Virus record (IMG/VR): IMGVR_UViG_3300044630_002434
Coordinates: 55,712 to 119,711 of that record
From: a virus
DNA: 64,000 nt
Reading direction: 5' to 3' (one strand)
The position numbers were made by a program, and so were the translations under genes. Below, one piece after another: positions 30,269 through 39,319 of this stretch (its first letter is position 1; each line of letters starts with the position of its first letter). The notes beneath the pieces were generated by a model. That model was not told the DNA's origin, did not search any database, and saw only the letters and a list, made by a program, of their open reading frames with translations.

Positions 30269-30300
30269 AATAAGAAAACCTTCCAACTTTCGCTGGAAGG
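30269..30300 (-). terminator. Terminator of the SSB-Sak4-exonuclease operon
   Basis: Read on the minus strand, CCTTCCA (30300-30294) and TGGAAGG (30285-30279) form a 7-bp stem with an 8-base loop, followed by TTTTCTTATT. It lies 20 bases after the SSB-like gene. Confidence 0.8.
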
Positions 30301-30321
30301 CAATCTTACTAAGCCAAAGAC

Positions 30322-30852
30322 TTAGAACGGTGCTGACGGCGCAGCAGGTGCTGGCGCTGGAGCAGGTGCTGGCGCTGGAGCAGGTGCAGGAGCAGGTGAT
30401 GCCTGAGCCTGTTCTGCAGCCCAAGGGTCTGTAGTAGGGGTTGCTGACTGAGCAGAGAAGTAACGCTTAATTTCGTTCTTCTTATTGCCTTGCCATACAC
30501 GACTACCAACCTGTGCACGGAATGCACGACCGCGAAGAGCCTGTTCAATTTGAGCATTGCTTGGACCTTGGTCAAAGAAATCTTTGCCAATACCAAGTGC
30601 TGACATCTTCGAGAAGAAAATACCAAGTGCGCTTGGGTTGTCTGTAGTTACAACTAGGTTGTCCCAAACAAGACGCTTGTTGTGTGGTCCACCCTGAACT
30701 TCAGCCTTAACTGAGAACATAGTTTTACCTGATTGAGTTTGCTTTGCAACGCCCTCAAGGACTACCAAGTCGTAATCACCGTCTGGTAGTGGTTCGTATG
30801 ATGATGTTTCTCCAGCCTCTTTAATGAGGTCTGACCAGTTTAAGGTACTCAT
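30322..30852 (-). CDS. ssDNA-binding protein (phage DUF669-like)
   Basis: A 176-residue protein. The first 120 residues form a beta-rich domain (LPDGDYDLVVLEG, FSVKAEVQGG, LVWDNLVVT) resembling phage SSB/DUF669 proteins. A long Ala-Pro hinge (9 AP pairs) leads to a C-terminal tip ending PSAPF. Bacterial SSBs end in a similar hydrophobic Pro-Phe tip that recruits partners, so this tail may do likewise with the downstream recombination enzymes. It is next to a Sak4-like ATPase. Confidence 0.7.
   Translation of the reverse strand: MSTLNWSDLIKEAGETSSYEPLPDGDYDLVVLEGVAKQTQSGKTMFSVKAEVQGGPHNKRLVWDNLVVTTDNPSALGIFFSKMSALGIGKDFFDQGPSNAQIEQALRGRAFRAQVGSRVWQGNKKNEIKRYFSAQSATPTTDPWAAEQAQASPAPAPAPAPAPAPAPAPAAPSAPF
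30340..30400 (-). repeat. Ala-Pro microsatellite in the SSB-like gene
   Basis: GGTGCTGGCGCTGGAGCA-like units repeat about every 6-18 bases, encoding nine Ala-Pro dipeptides. Length may vary by slippage. Confidence 0.7.
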
Positions 30853-30855
30853 ACC

Positions 30856-31635
30856 TTATCCTTCTTTCTTTGTGGTTTTGGTAGCCGATGCTACAGGTTG
30901 CTTCTCACCGAAAACAATGTCAAGCATACGTTCGATGGAAAGATTTTCTTGATGAACAGCAGAGCCAAGGCGACCTTGAACACGCTCTCCTGCTTCGTAC
31001 TGATTATTACGTTCTACATACATCTTACGAACTTTGTATGGAGGACTTAACGGGTCAGGATTAGGGACTTCCTCGGTCGTGATTGCCCCGAGAATGTCGT
31101 AGAAGTATGGAGCCTGAATTGCTAACTGACCCTGCAAGTAAGGACGCATACGTCCATCTTGACCTGTACGAGCCATTGCAGTTAAGACTACTGCTTCTAG
31201 TGGATTAGTTGCGTGCATAGTTAAATCACGAAGGTCGCGTAGAAGACCGCCCATGTGACGAAGTAATTCGCCCCATTGTTGCATCTTCATTTGCTCGCTA
31301 CCTGCAATACTATCTACACACTTAACTTGAAGTTCTGAGATTGAGTCAATAATCAAACTCTTGAACTGATGCTTACCGCTCTGAAGCCACTGATATGCCT
31401 TGATTACATCTTGATAATCTCGAACTTGTACGACACATGTGTCCCAAGTTCCATCTGCTACTGGTGGCTCCTCTCGGAGTGGGTCCCAATATTTAACGAT
31501 GATAGGGAGGAATCTATGTCCACCCTCAACGTCAAGCATTAGGCGCGGATACGGCGCGGTGACCGCAAAAGTGGACTTTCCAACTTTTGACTCACCGTAG
31601 ACCATAACTGTTAGTGAACGCTGAATGTCACTCAT
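30856..31635 (-). CDS. Sak4-like RecA-fold ATPase (recombination)
   Basis: A 259-residue protein with Walker A YGESKVGKSTFA (13-24), Walker B SLIIDSISEL, and a later ARTGQDGRMRP region. It is shorter than RecA and lacks its C-terminal domain, as in phage Sak4 proteins, which promote single-strand annealing with an SSB partner. Adjacent to the SSB-like and exonuclease genes in the same operon. Strong AAAGGTAG ribosome site. Confidence 0.85.
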   Translation of the reverse strand: MSDIQRSLTVMVYGESKVGKSTFAVTAPYPRLMLDVEGGHRFLPIIVKYWDPLREEPPVADGTWDTCVVQVRDYQDVIKAYQWLQSGKHQFKSLIIDSISELQVKCVDSIAGSEQMKMQQWGELLRHMGGLLRDLRDLTMHATNPLEAVVLTAMARTGQDGRMRPYLQGQLAIQAPYFYDILGAITTEEVPNPDPLSPPYKVRKMYVERNNQYEAGERVQGRLGSAVHQENLSIERMLDIVFGEKQPVASATKTTKKEG

Positions 31636-31638
31636 AAG

Positions 31639-32565
31639 TTAATCGCTACCTTTCTTGTCATTTTCGTAATATGAATAGGGGTCTCCCTCTTCAAACATTT
31701 CTGTCAATGCTTGTTCTCCTGCACTTCCATCGTCAAATAGAGTACATACAGTAAAGAACTGACACTTCCACTTACAGTCACGAGTCGCATGAGGATACGC
31801 AACTGATGCATGGCTTGTACCTTCGTCAAGTGCTGTACGCACTCGCATTAGGTCTGCAATAGTACCGTGAATACGGTCCCAGAAAGAACGCATCGTAAAG
31901 ATGTTGTGCCTTACTTCAATCTGGTCATAAAACGGTGGTTTTGCCGAAGCAGTACGCTTTACTTTCTTGAGCATGGTAAAGATACCACCCTCTGAGCGTT
32001 CTCCCTCTTTATTCTGGAAAGATTCCAGAAGCATATATGTCATTACTTGCTCGTTCATTGGAGCAAGATTTGCAAAGTCTGAAAGTGAACCACCAACAGT
32101 TTTAAAGTCACGGAACATACGAACATTGTCAATCTTGCGACGGACACGCATATCCAACTTACCTTGAAGTTCTACTTCACCATTGAATAGAGGAGCAATA
32201 ATTGTCTCTTCTGTAGAAATCATTTCTAGTTCAGAGTCAATACCATTTTCTTCAACCCACTGCTCATAACCCTCAAGCATAATACGACCTAGTTCGGCTT
32301 CACCATCAAGAGTGTCAGTGTCGCGAAACTCTGAAATAAGAGTCTCTCTATCAAGGTCAACTAATCGAGAATGAGCCTTTAATAAAGGAACACCATTTGC
32401 ATAGTGGTCGTCAAGTGCAGCGTGGATACGAGAACCTAATGCAAGAGCACCTGTGTAGTCTTGATTACGAGGCTTGAGTCTACGGTAGTAAGTAAACCAC
32501 CACCGTCTACGGCAATCTTTAAATGTTTGAATCTCTGAATTAGAGAGTCTAACTATTCCTGTCAT
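31639..32565 (-). CDS. RecB/Cas4-like PD-(D/E)XK exonuclease
   Basis: A 308-residue nuclease: LSNSEIQTFKDCRRRWWFTY at the start, LGSRIHAALDD, then VELQGKLDMRV and FRDFKTV (the D ... D-x-K core), QVMTYMLLE, and a C-terminal Cys cluster CKWKCQFFTVC. The N-terminal Cys plus the three C-terminal Cys match the Fe-S-binding pattern of Cas4/AddB-type nucleases. Likely a 5'-3' exonuclease generating ends for the Sak4/SSB pair, analogous to lambda Exo/Bet. Confidence 0.85.
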   Translation of the reverse strand: MTGIVRLSNSEIQTFKDCRRRWWFTYYRRLKPRNQDYTGALALGSRIHAALDDHYANGVPLLKAHSRLVDLDRETLISEFRDTDTLDGEAELGRIMLEGYEQWVEENGIDSELEMISTEETIIAPLFNGEVELQGKLDMRVRRKIDNVRMFRDFKTVGGSLSDFANLAPMNEQVMTYMLLESFQNKEGERSEGGIFTMLKKVKRTASAKPPFYDQIEVRHNIFTMRSFWDRIHGTIADLMRVRTALDEGTSHASVAYPHATRDCKWKCQFFTVCTLFDDGSAGEQALTEMFEEGDPYSYYENDKKGSD

Positions 32566-32586
32566 TATTCCGTCCTTATGTAGTCT

Positions 32587-34392
32587 TTACAACTTACCTG
32601 ATTTGTCTTGCTTTAGCAAGTCAAGTAATTTTGCTTTGTCGTGAACAATCTGCTCAAAGTTATCTGCCTTAGTTTCAAGAACTTGAAGCACTCGTTCTTC
32701 AATAGTTCCTTCAGTCACATAGTCAGTAATAATTACTGAGTCGTGAATCTCTGAACCAATACGGTGCACACGGTCCATTGCTTGTTTGTGGTCAACTAGT
32801 GACCACGGACGTTGAAGCATAATCAAGCGACGAGCAGCAGTAAGAGTTACACCCACGCCACCAGCCTGAGCAGTAAACAGAATCCACTTAATTCGACCAG
32901 ACTGGAAATCATCAATAGCCTGTTGGCGTTCATCTTCATCCTGAGCACCAGTAATCAAACCGTGTTGGATGTCAGCCTTTGTTAAAGCCTTGCTTAGAAG
33001 TTCAATTAACTGGCGTGATACAGCGCAAACGGCTACAGAGTCGTCTCCAAAGTCACCGTTTTTAATGTCGTCCATAAGTGAGTCAACCTTACAAGAAGGC
33101 TCTGACAAAACTGCACTAGGTTCTCCAGTAGTTTCGTTGACAACCATGTCAGCATAAGAACTAGCAAACTGAAGTAGTCGTATCGTCTGAGTAAGAACAC
33201 TTGGTGCAGACAACGCTTCACCAGATTCAAGTTCAGCAATCATATGGTCACGCATTTGTTCGTAAGCCTTCTTTTGCTTAGTAGACATTTCTATATCGCG
33301 ACGCTCATTTACTACATCTGGAAGCCAAGGCAAAACGCGAGCCTTAAGCATACGACGCATGTGGTGACTAATTGTTTTTTGGAATTCTTCTTCCATATGA
33401 GGCTTCACACCAATAACCATCATGCCACCAAAAGCATTCATCATAGTGTCAATCATTCGGTCAATCCATTTAGTTTTAGAAGACCAGTCTTCAGGAGAAA
33501 GCCAATGAAGAATAGACCACATATCAACAACATTATTTGCTATTGGAGTTCCTGTAAGAGCAAAACGAATTTTTGCATCTCCAGTTGCAGACCAAAGCGC
33601 ACGGGTCTGCTTAGACTTAGGGTCTTTAGAACGATGAATCTCATCTGCAACTACAGACTTAAAATCAATCTGGTTTAGTTCTCTTTCGTGTACCTCACAA
33701 CGATTCAAAGAAACTCTTTCGTCGTGACCGCCACAAGCAGAGCAACGCGCTAAAGCAATAGAACCATAAGGAGCAAGCCTTGAGTGAGTACGCAAAGATT
33801 CCCAGTTAATAATGTATACATCTGCTGGGGTATCGAACTGCTTCTTACGCTGAGTAGTAGTTCCCTTAATTACTTGTGTAGTTACTTCGGGATACCAGCG
33901 AGCAAACTCTCGTGCCCAGTTCTTTTTTAGAGTGTTTGGGCAAACAATAAGAGCAGGAAATGAGTCCTCGCCTTGTTCCTTAAGTTCCTTAAGTGCGCGA
34001 ATAGCCTGAGCAGTCTTACCTAAGCCCGGCTCGTCAGCAAGCAAAGCACGCTTTGCAGTTGCTAAAAACTTAACGCCAGCACGCTGATGAGGAAATAGGT
34101 CCTCGTTCTTTGGGTCAGCAAACTCTTCTAAGTCACGCAACTCGTTTGCTGGGGCGATACGGGAAGTTAGTTGAGTATTAGCCCAACCAGTGAGGTCCTC
34201 ATTAATTATTAAATCATCACGGAATGTAGAACGTAAGGCTAAGCAACTAGACCAACTAAGTGGGATACGCCAAACTTGGTCCGAAGCAGACCAAGAAGAA
34301 CCTGGAATGCTTTTACATAATTCTTTATACCGCCACTCAACATCTAAACGAATATGTTTTCCGCTAGGGTCAAGACTTGCTGTTACTGGCAT
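32587..34392 (-). CDS. SNF2-family DNA helicase/translocase with HARP-like N-terminus
   Basis: A 601-residue ATPase. Residues 1-60 look like a HARP module (IRLDVEWRYKEL ... WRIPLSW). The motor has LLADEPGLGKTAQA (motif I, GLGKT 123-127), VVADEIHRSKDP (motif II DEIH), LTGTPIANN (III), and C-terminal FTAQAGGVGVTLTAA, DRVHRIGS (V-VI). Related enzymes remodel or rewind DNA and occur in many phages. The promoter at 34430-34457 is flanked by inverted repeats. Confidence 0.9.
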   Translation of the reverse strand: MPVTASLDPSGKHIRLDVEWRYKELCKSIPGSSWSASDQVWRIPLSWSSCLALRSTFRDDLIINEDLTGWANTQLTSRIAPANELRDLEEFADPKNEDLFPHQRAGVKFLATAKRALLADEPGLGKTAQAIRALKELKEQGEDSFPALIVCPNTLKKNWAREFARWYPEVTTQVIKGTTTQRKKQFDTPADVYIINWESLRTHSRLAPYGSIALARCSACGGHDERVSLNRCEVHERELNQIDFKSVVADEIHRSKDPKSKQTRALWSATGDAKIRFALTGTPIANNVVDMWSILHWLSPEDWSSKTKWIDRMIDTMMNAFGGMMVIGVKPHMEEEFQKTISHHMRRMLKARVLPWLPDVVNERRDIEMSTKQKKAYEQMRDHMIAELESGEALSAPSVLTQTIRLLQFASSYADMVVNETTGEPSAVLSEPSCKVDSLMDDIKNGDFGDDSVAVCAVSRQLIELLSKALTKADIQHGLITGAQDEDERQQAIDDFQSGRIKWILFTAQAGGVGVTLTAARRLIMLQRPWSLVDHKQAMDRVHRIGSEIHDSVIITDYVTEGTIEERVLQVLETKADNFEQIVHDKAKLLDLLKQDKSGKL

Positions 34393-34429
34393 TTTTTTCC
34401 TTCTTCGATGTCATTTTGTCCGTAGAGAG

Positions 34430-34457
34430 ATACTAGCACATATTTTGTTAAATGCAA
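34430..34457 (-). promoter_or_regulatory. Promoter of the SNF2 helicase operon
   Basis: Read on the minus strand: -35 TTGCAT (34457-34452), a 16-base spacer, -10 TAGTAT (34435-34430). AAGGAAAAA ribosome site follows downstream before the ATG at 34392. Confidence 0.5.
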
Positions 34458-34473
34458 TAATTTCTTGCTAGTA
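34431..34473. repeat. Perfect 8-bp inverted repeat flanking the promoter
   Basis: TACTAGCA (34431-34438) and TGCTAGTA (34466-34473) lie on either side of the -35 box and overlap the -10 box. The 27-base gap makes repressor binding at both arms, or DNA looping, plausible. Confidence 0.5.
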
Positions 34474-34477
34474 CTTT

Positions 34478-34948
34478 TTATTGTAGTAGTTGTCTTGGTA
34501 TCCAGCCAGTCTTAACTAGTCTTAGTAATCCATGCCTAATTGCATCATTAGCATGACCTTCTCCGCTTTTGTGCCAGTATTTAAGTGTTTTTAAGGCTTC
34601 GTTTGGGAACATTTTCTTTGCATCAGCAGGGCTTTGCCAAAAAATACCTTCTCGGTCTAAGCCAAAATCTTGAAGGATTTGCTTAAGAACACCAATTTGT
34701 TCCAAACTGTACGGCGCTTGAGAATTTCTAACAGTTTGAGCATTAATTGTAAATTTTTCGCATACTACGCTAAATGTATCGTATTCATATCCAATATCTT
34801 CTAGTATTTTTCTAACGACATTGGCAAATTCTTCAGGCTGTACTTCACATGAATATAAAATTTCTGGCTCTTTGTTAGTTGTCATAGATAGCAAAGCAAC
34901 TCCTGTTGCTTTTCCAGGGTCTACTGATAAAACATATTTAGTTTGCAT
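34478..34948 (-). CDS. RuvC-like Holliday-junction resolvase
   Basis: A 156-residue RNase H-fold nuclease: VLSVDPGKATGVALL (D10), VVCEKF (E64), and GHANDAIRHG (H132 and D135), matching the RuvC catalytic quartet. It would resolve recombination or replication branches before packaging. The ATG at 34948 overlaps the PolA stop and has GGGGAG upstream; an in-frame ATG ten codons earlier was not used. Confidence 0.85.
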   Translation of the reverse strand: MQTKYVLSVDPGKATGVALLSMTTNKEPEILYSCEVQPEEFANVVRKILEDIGYEYDTFSVVCEKFTINAQTVRNSQAPYSLEQIGVLKQILQDFGLDREGIFWQSPADAKKMFPNEALKTLKYWHKSGEGHANDAIRHGLLRLVKTGWIPRQLLQ

Positions 34949-36776
34949 ATTTAACTCCCCAATTTTCCATTGGTCCATCTATACCTGAGGTGAGCGGAAC
35001 TGCCCATCCTTCAGTTGTTGTCATACATTGTTGAACGGTACGCATTACTTCCTCAACTTGGTCTCGCGGACAGTTAAGAACAATTTCATCGTGCACAGGA
35101 ACAATTAAAAGTTCTGTTAAATCTGCTTGGTCAAGTTTGATTAAGTTTGACTTAAAGACTTCAGCAGCGCCACCCTGAATAAGATAATTTGTCAAAGTGT
35201 AAGTGCGGTCATCATCGCAGGGTAGACGGCGACCAGTCCAAGTGTGAACATAGCCTTGACCTTCAGAACGAAGACGGCGCATACCAATGTCTTCAATTTT
35301 TTTCTGGAAAGAAATCATTCCCGGATAGTTGAGGTCAAACGAATCGGAAACCGCTCGCATCTGAGATTCTGGTACGCCAGCAGTAAGTGCTTGTTTAGCC
35401 ACACCAGCGCCATACAAACGACCGTAAACAACACCCTTAATAAGGTTGCGTCGCTTGTCCGAGCGAGACATATTAGGTTCTTGATAAACCTCACGACCAA
35501 TTTCAGTAAACGGGTCAGAGCCAGTTGCATCAGAGCGGTGGAAAAGATGAATTAAGTTCGGGTCTTGAGACAACGAAGCAAACATACGAAACTCAACTTG
35601 GTCAAGGTCAGAAGTCACAATAACGTGGTCATCATCTTTAGGTAAGAACGCGGTACGAACTACATCGTCACCCTTTGGAAGAGTCTGAAGTGCTGGGTCA
35701 GTAATAGACATACGACCAGTACGCGCACCCATAGTCTTTACGGATGGGTGGACAAACCCATCTACGTTTTTGTTAATAAAGTTAAGAAAATAACTTCCAG
35801 CAATTTTGTCTGCTTTTCTTTGTTTTAGAGCAGTTGCTGCTAGTTCTTTTACTTCGTCATTTCCTGTAATAGTAAGAAGTTTAAGTTGGTCTTTGGTTAC
35901 TGCTTTATTTCCTGTAGGAGTGAACTCAGTGATTTCAGCGCCAAGACTCTCAAACAAACGAACCAACTGCATATTGCTAGTTATAGAAGTTCCGTTGTAT
36001 GTCTTTTTACACCAATCTTTGACCGATTCGGTGTAGTCAGACAGTTCTTGGTATTTACGTCTTGAGTACTCAACATTTACGCGAGCGCCGTTGATTTCCA
36101 TGCGCGTTACAATTTTTCGCGCTGCCATTTCAATTTCATAGGCTCTGTTGTATGGACCCTGTGGACCACATTGCTCATAAAACTGCTCCCACAAACGCAT
36201 TGTTAGAACAGTATCGAGAGCGCCATAAGACCAGTAAGGTTGAAAGTTTGTAGGAACAGTTCCCCAAGTCCAACCATTCTGAGAAAGAGAAACATCAAGA
36301 GTGTCTTGTAACGCCACTGCGCGAGGGTCTACATAACGCGAAGCCAAACGCTTAAGAGCGCCAGAGCCTAGTGGGTCAATAATCTGAGCCATAATCATTG
36401 TGTCGTGAGCACGATGCCAAGGCATATCCCACTTTGAGTTGACAGCAAACCAACGCGCCTCAAAAGCAATATTGTGGCACACAATCTGTCCTTCATATCG
36501 GCTCATCGCCTCATAGAAGACACCAGACCATTCAAGCCAAGGAATAGACCAACCTTGTTCACCATCGCCAACTTGAACTAAACGAATATCTCCATGCCAA
36601 GGAGAAAGCGCATCAGAGCGTTCACCGCCACGGCGTTCGCCAGTTTCAATATCAACTGCAACAGCATCGTATGGACGACGTTGCCCAAGCCAAGTTAAAA
36701 ATTCAGAAGCCTTTTCTACAGAGTCAACTAAATGTAGTTGTACTTTAGAAAGGTCTGTCGTTTGTATTTCTGTCAT
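34938..36776 (-). CDS. Family A DNA polymerase
   Basis: This 612-residue replicative polymerase has a 3'-5' exonuclease domain (VAVDIETGE with D42 and E44; CHNIAFEARWF; ALDTVLTMRL) and a polymerase domain: ARTGRMSITDPALQTLP, motif A SDLDQVEFR (389-397), motif B RRNLIKGVVYGRLYG (442-456) and motif C VPVHDEI (559-565). All catalytic residues are present; there is no 5'-nuclease domain. AAGGA ribosome site. Probably the main phage polymerase with the prim-pol/helicase. Confidence 0.95.
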   Translation of the reverse strand: MTEIQTTDLSKVQLHLVDSVEKASEFLTWLGQRRPYDAVAVDIETGERRGGERSDALSPWHGDIRLVQVGDGEQGWSIPWLEWSGVFYEAMSRYEGQIVCHNIAFEARWFAVNSKWDMPWHRAHDTMIMAQIIDPLGSGALKRLASRYVDPRAVALQDTLDVSLSQNGWTWGTVPTNFQPYWSYGALDTVLTMRLWEQFYEQCGPQGPYNRAYEIEMAARKIVTRMEINGARVNVEYSRRKYQELSDYTESVKDWCKKTYNGTSITSNMQLVRLFESLGAEITEFTPTGNKAVTKDQLKLLTITGNDEVKELAATALKQRKADKIAGSYFLNFINKNVDGFVHPSVKTMGARTGRMSITDPALQTLPKGDDVVRTAFLPKDDDHVIVTSDLDQVEFRMFASLSQDPNLIHLFHRSDATGSDPFTEIGREVYQEPNMSRSDKRRNLIKGVVYGRLYGAGVAKQALTAGVPESQMRAVSDSFDLNYPGMISFQKKIEDIGMRRLRSEGQGYVHTWTGRRLPCDDDRTYTLTNYLIQGGAAEVFKSNLIKLDQADLTELLIVPVHDEIVLNCPRDQVEEVMRTVQQCMTTTEGWAVPLTSGIDGPMENWGVKYAN

Positions 36777-36795
36777 TTTGTATTGTCCTTGCTAG

Positions 36796-37269
36796 TTAAG
36801 GAATAATTTCTACCTTATAAACCTGTTCTATTTTTTTGTCTTTTTTAGAAGCATCTTCTAAAAGTCTTTGTGCAACCTTTGTAAGATATCTTGCCCCACC
36901 ATCATCATATTTGTAAAGCGCTTCAAGAACTGCTTCTGGGTCGTCAGAAACTTGAGCCCAAGTACGGTTCTTTTCAGGGAAAACTACTGGGACTCCAACA
37001 AGAGTTGGGACGCACTCTTCGCAACCAACTGCATCTTCAACAATAGAGTTAGTTGAAACTTCAACTAATCCGTATTTTCTGACAAGTGGGCAAACAGAGC
37101 CATGATAAACAAGTGAAACACCGATGCGAGAAAGGACATAAGAACCATTATCTGTTTGATACAAGGCAAACTCAATCCAACGAGTAGAACCTTTACGCCA
37201 AGAAGTCGATTCTCCGAGAAGTCTGCCGTTAAATTGCAGAGTTCTAGAACCGTCTTTTACTTCATACAT
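36796..37269 (-). CDS. Hypothetical beta-rich protein
   Basis: A 157-residue protein with a GGAGTAAAG ribosome site. The beta-strand pattern (SRTLQFNGRLLGES, TRWIEFALYQTDNGSYVLSR) and a GCEECVP zinc-like motif are visible. It resembles proteins adjacent to polymerase genes in actinophages; function unknown. Upstream in the same operon as polA. Confidence 0.55.
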   Translation of the reverse strand: MYEVKDGSRTLQFNGRLLGESTSWRKGSTRWIEFALYQTDNGSYVLSRIGVSLVYHGSVCPLVRKYGLVEVSTNSIVEDAVGCEECVPTLVGVPVVFPEKNRTWAQVSDDPEAVLEALYKYDDGGARYLTKVAQRLLEDASKKDKKIEQVYKVEIIP

Positions 37270-37271
37270 CT

Positions 37272-37514
37272 TTACTCCGCAGGTGGAGTTGGCTCAGGAT
37301 GCGTCCATGAATCATCTTCATTAAGAATAGAGCCAATGTTTACATAAACATATTCTGGAAGGTCTCGACCATTTTCGTCTTGAGAGCCTTCAGCATTTTT
37401 AGGATGCGCCATTAAAGATAAACCTTCGCCAGGATTATATTCTGCAACACCATCATAAACAATAATGTTTACAACTTTGTTGTTTTCATTTAGCACTAAG
37501 TACTTATCACTCAT
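37272..37514 (-). CDS. Putative tail-fibre accessory protein
   Basis: An 80-residue protein (YLVLNENNKVVNIIVYD at the start, Pro-rich end). The beta-strand N-terminus resembles small fibre-assembly or fibre-tip accessory proteins encoded just after fibre genes, where this gene sits, but the match is loose. Its stop is two bases before the next minus-strand gene. Confidence 0.4.
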   Translation of the reverse strand: MSDKYLVLNENNKVVNIIVYDGVAEYNPGEGLSLMAHPKNAEGSQDENGRDLPEYVYVNIGSILNEDDSWTHPEPTPPAE

Positions 37515-37530
37515 CTTTTGTCCTTATCTC

Positions 37531-38430
37531 TTACGCTAAGTACCATGTTATCACAACTACAATACCTGGAGCCCCTGAAGCACCGAAATAGAAAAAACCA
37601 CCACCAGTAGAGTCTATAGAACCTCCACCGCCACCGCCACCGTAAGAATTTCCTGCAGACGGAGTAAATGAAGCGTTTGGCGAACCGCCTTTTCCACCAG
37701 AAGCAGGAACAGCCATTCCCGTAGGAGAAGAGTTTGGGTTGCTTATAGAGTGTGAAACAGCGTTACCGCCGTCTCCTCCGACTACAGGAGAGCCTGGAGC
37801 GCCTATACCGCCACTGCCTCCACCACCAGCGGCTCCATAAGAAGGATTACCTGGACCACCATATAAATTAGAATAAGTGCCAGAAAAAGAGCCTCCATCA
37901 GGATTTGCTCCGCTACCTCCACTAAACATACCAGTGCCACCAAATCCACCATAACTAAGTCCTACTTGATGACCAGCGCCAGCACCGCCTCCTGCTTTTA
38001 CACCACCACTTGACCCAAAACTAGAGTCTCCTCCGTTTGAAGCAGTACCATAGTCAAGATAGGTAGTTCCGCCAGCACCACCTGTTCCGACAGTCACAGT
38101 TACAGTTGAGCCTAGAATGACGGCATCGTATGTGTAATAAGACATACCTCCGCCTCCGCCGCCACCACCATTATAATAAGAGGTGCTACCAAAGAAAGTA
38201 GTAATGCTTGAGGTATCCCCACCGCCACCGCCACCAATGCAAACAACAGAAACTACATCAGCATTTGCAGGTTTTGTCCAAGTACCTGAAGAAGTAAATG
38301 CTTCTACAGTTACTCCACCAAGTTTTTGCCAATCAATAAGTTCCCAAGCGCCCTTGGATGAAACATACTCCCACGTGACGTTATTAATTGTGTATTGCTC
38401 GCCATTGTCAGGACTAGAAGGAAAAGTCAT
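37531..38430 (-). CDS. Glycine-rich tail-fibre protein 1
   Basis: A 299-residue protein. The N-terminal module FPSSPDNGEQY ... WEYVSSKGAWELIDW (residues 3-35) is shared with the next two genes and is a common fibre anchor. Then a strand block EAFTSSGTWTKPANADVVSV leads to a Gly-rich beta-sheet tip with GGGGGG stretches, ending GIVVVITWY. Such tips mimic insect/phage glycine-rich adhesins and probably contact the host. Not secreted: part of the virion. Confidence 0.8.
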   Translation of the reverse strand: MTFPSSPDNGEQYTINNVTWEYVSSKGAWELIDWQKLGGVTVEAFTSSGTWTKPANADVVSVVCIGGGGGGDTSSITTFFGSTSYYNGGGGGGGGMSYYTYDAVILGSTVTVTVGTGGAGGTTYLDYGTASNGGDSSFGSSGGVKAGGGAGAGHQVGLSYGGFGGTGMFSGGSGANPDGGSFSGTYSNLYGGPGNPSYGAAGGGGSGGIGAPGSPVVGGDGGNAVSHSISNPNSSPTGMAVPASGGKGGSPNASFTPSAGNSYGGGGGGGSIDSTGGGFFYFGASGAPGIVVVITWYLA

Positions 38431-38435
38431 TTAAA

Positions 38436-39317
38436 TCACCCATACCAAACTGTAACAAAACAAGCACCACTTGCACCAGCACCGCCAGCACCGCCAGCAC
38501 CTGTTGCTCCAGCAGTAGAGCCTTCACCGCCACCGCCGCCACCGCCTCCATAAAGACCTCCAGCACCTGCAGCAGAAACTGTTGTAGTAGTAGAAACTCT
38601 TCCGTTACCACCAGAACCTGGACCTCTTAAAGTAGCGTTGCTTGTTCCTGCGCTACCAGCAGTCCCCGATTGAGTCAGGTTAAAAGCACTTGGAACAGAA
38701 CCTAAACCAAAAAATTCGCCACCACCGCCACCGCCACCGCCAGCGACTCCATTTAATCCATCTGCCTCATACGAGGCATTTCCTCCAGAACTACCCCTAA
38801 ACATACCTAAACCACCAGCACCACCAATTTGAGGTGAGGCGGTCCCCCCTAAACCATTAGCACCACCGTAGGCATAAAGGAATGTTCCAAAAGATGTTGT
38901 TCCACCAGAAGTTCCGTTGTTACCGTCAAGAGCAGTTGTTCCTGATGCAGTTGCTGCGCCAGCAGAACCACCTGCTCCCACGGTTACAGTAATTGATGCA
39001 TCTACACCGCCAAGGTCTTCTGCTCTAAATAAATATCTTGACAGTCCTCCACCACCGCCGCCACCGCCACCTCTATCACCAGAGAGGTTACGAGCACCAC
39101 CGCCACCGCCACCGCCACCGCCAATGCAAGTTACTTCAACAACTTTTGCTCCAGCAGGAACTATAAATGTGGCACTAGCAGTTAGTGCTGTTACTGTAGG
39201 TGCAATTAACTCATTAAAACTGGTGACTTCCCAAGAGTTTGTAGCAGAATAGTAAGTATAAGTAATGTTATCTAAAACATCTGTTTGTCCGTTTGTTGGG
39301 CTAGAGGGAAAAGTCAT
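38436..39317 (-). CDS. Glycine-rich tail-fibre protein 2
   Basis: A 293-residue paralogue of the previous product: FPSSPTNGQT ... YTYYSATNSWEVTSF, then ALTASATFIVPAGAKVVEV and a Gly-rich tip ending GACFVTVWYG. The Gly tracts are encoded mainly by GGN runs whose antisense gives Pro-rich shadows. Tandem copies suggest duplication and divergence of a receptor-binding tip. Confidence 0.8.
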   Translation of the reverse strand: MTFPSSPTNGQTDVLDNITYTYYSATNSWEVTSFNELIAPTVTALTASATFIVPAGAKVVEVTCIGGGGGGGGGARNLSGDRGGGGGGGGGLSRYLFRAEDLGGVDASITVTVGAGGSAGAATASGTTALDGNNGTSGGTTSFGTFLYAYGGANGLGGTASPQIGGAGGLGMFRGSSGGNASYEADGLNGVAGGGGGGGGEFFGLGSVPSAFNLTQSGTAGSAGTSNATLRGPGSGGNGRVSTTTTVSAAGAGGLYGGGGGGGGEGSTAGATGAGGAGGAGASGACFVTVWYG

Positions 39318-39319
39318 AA

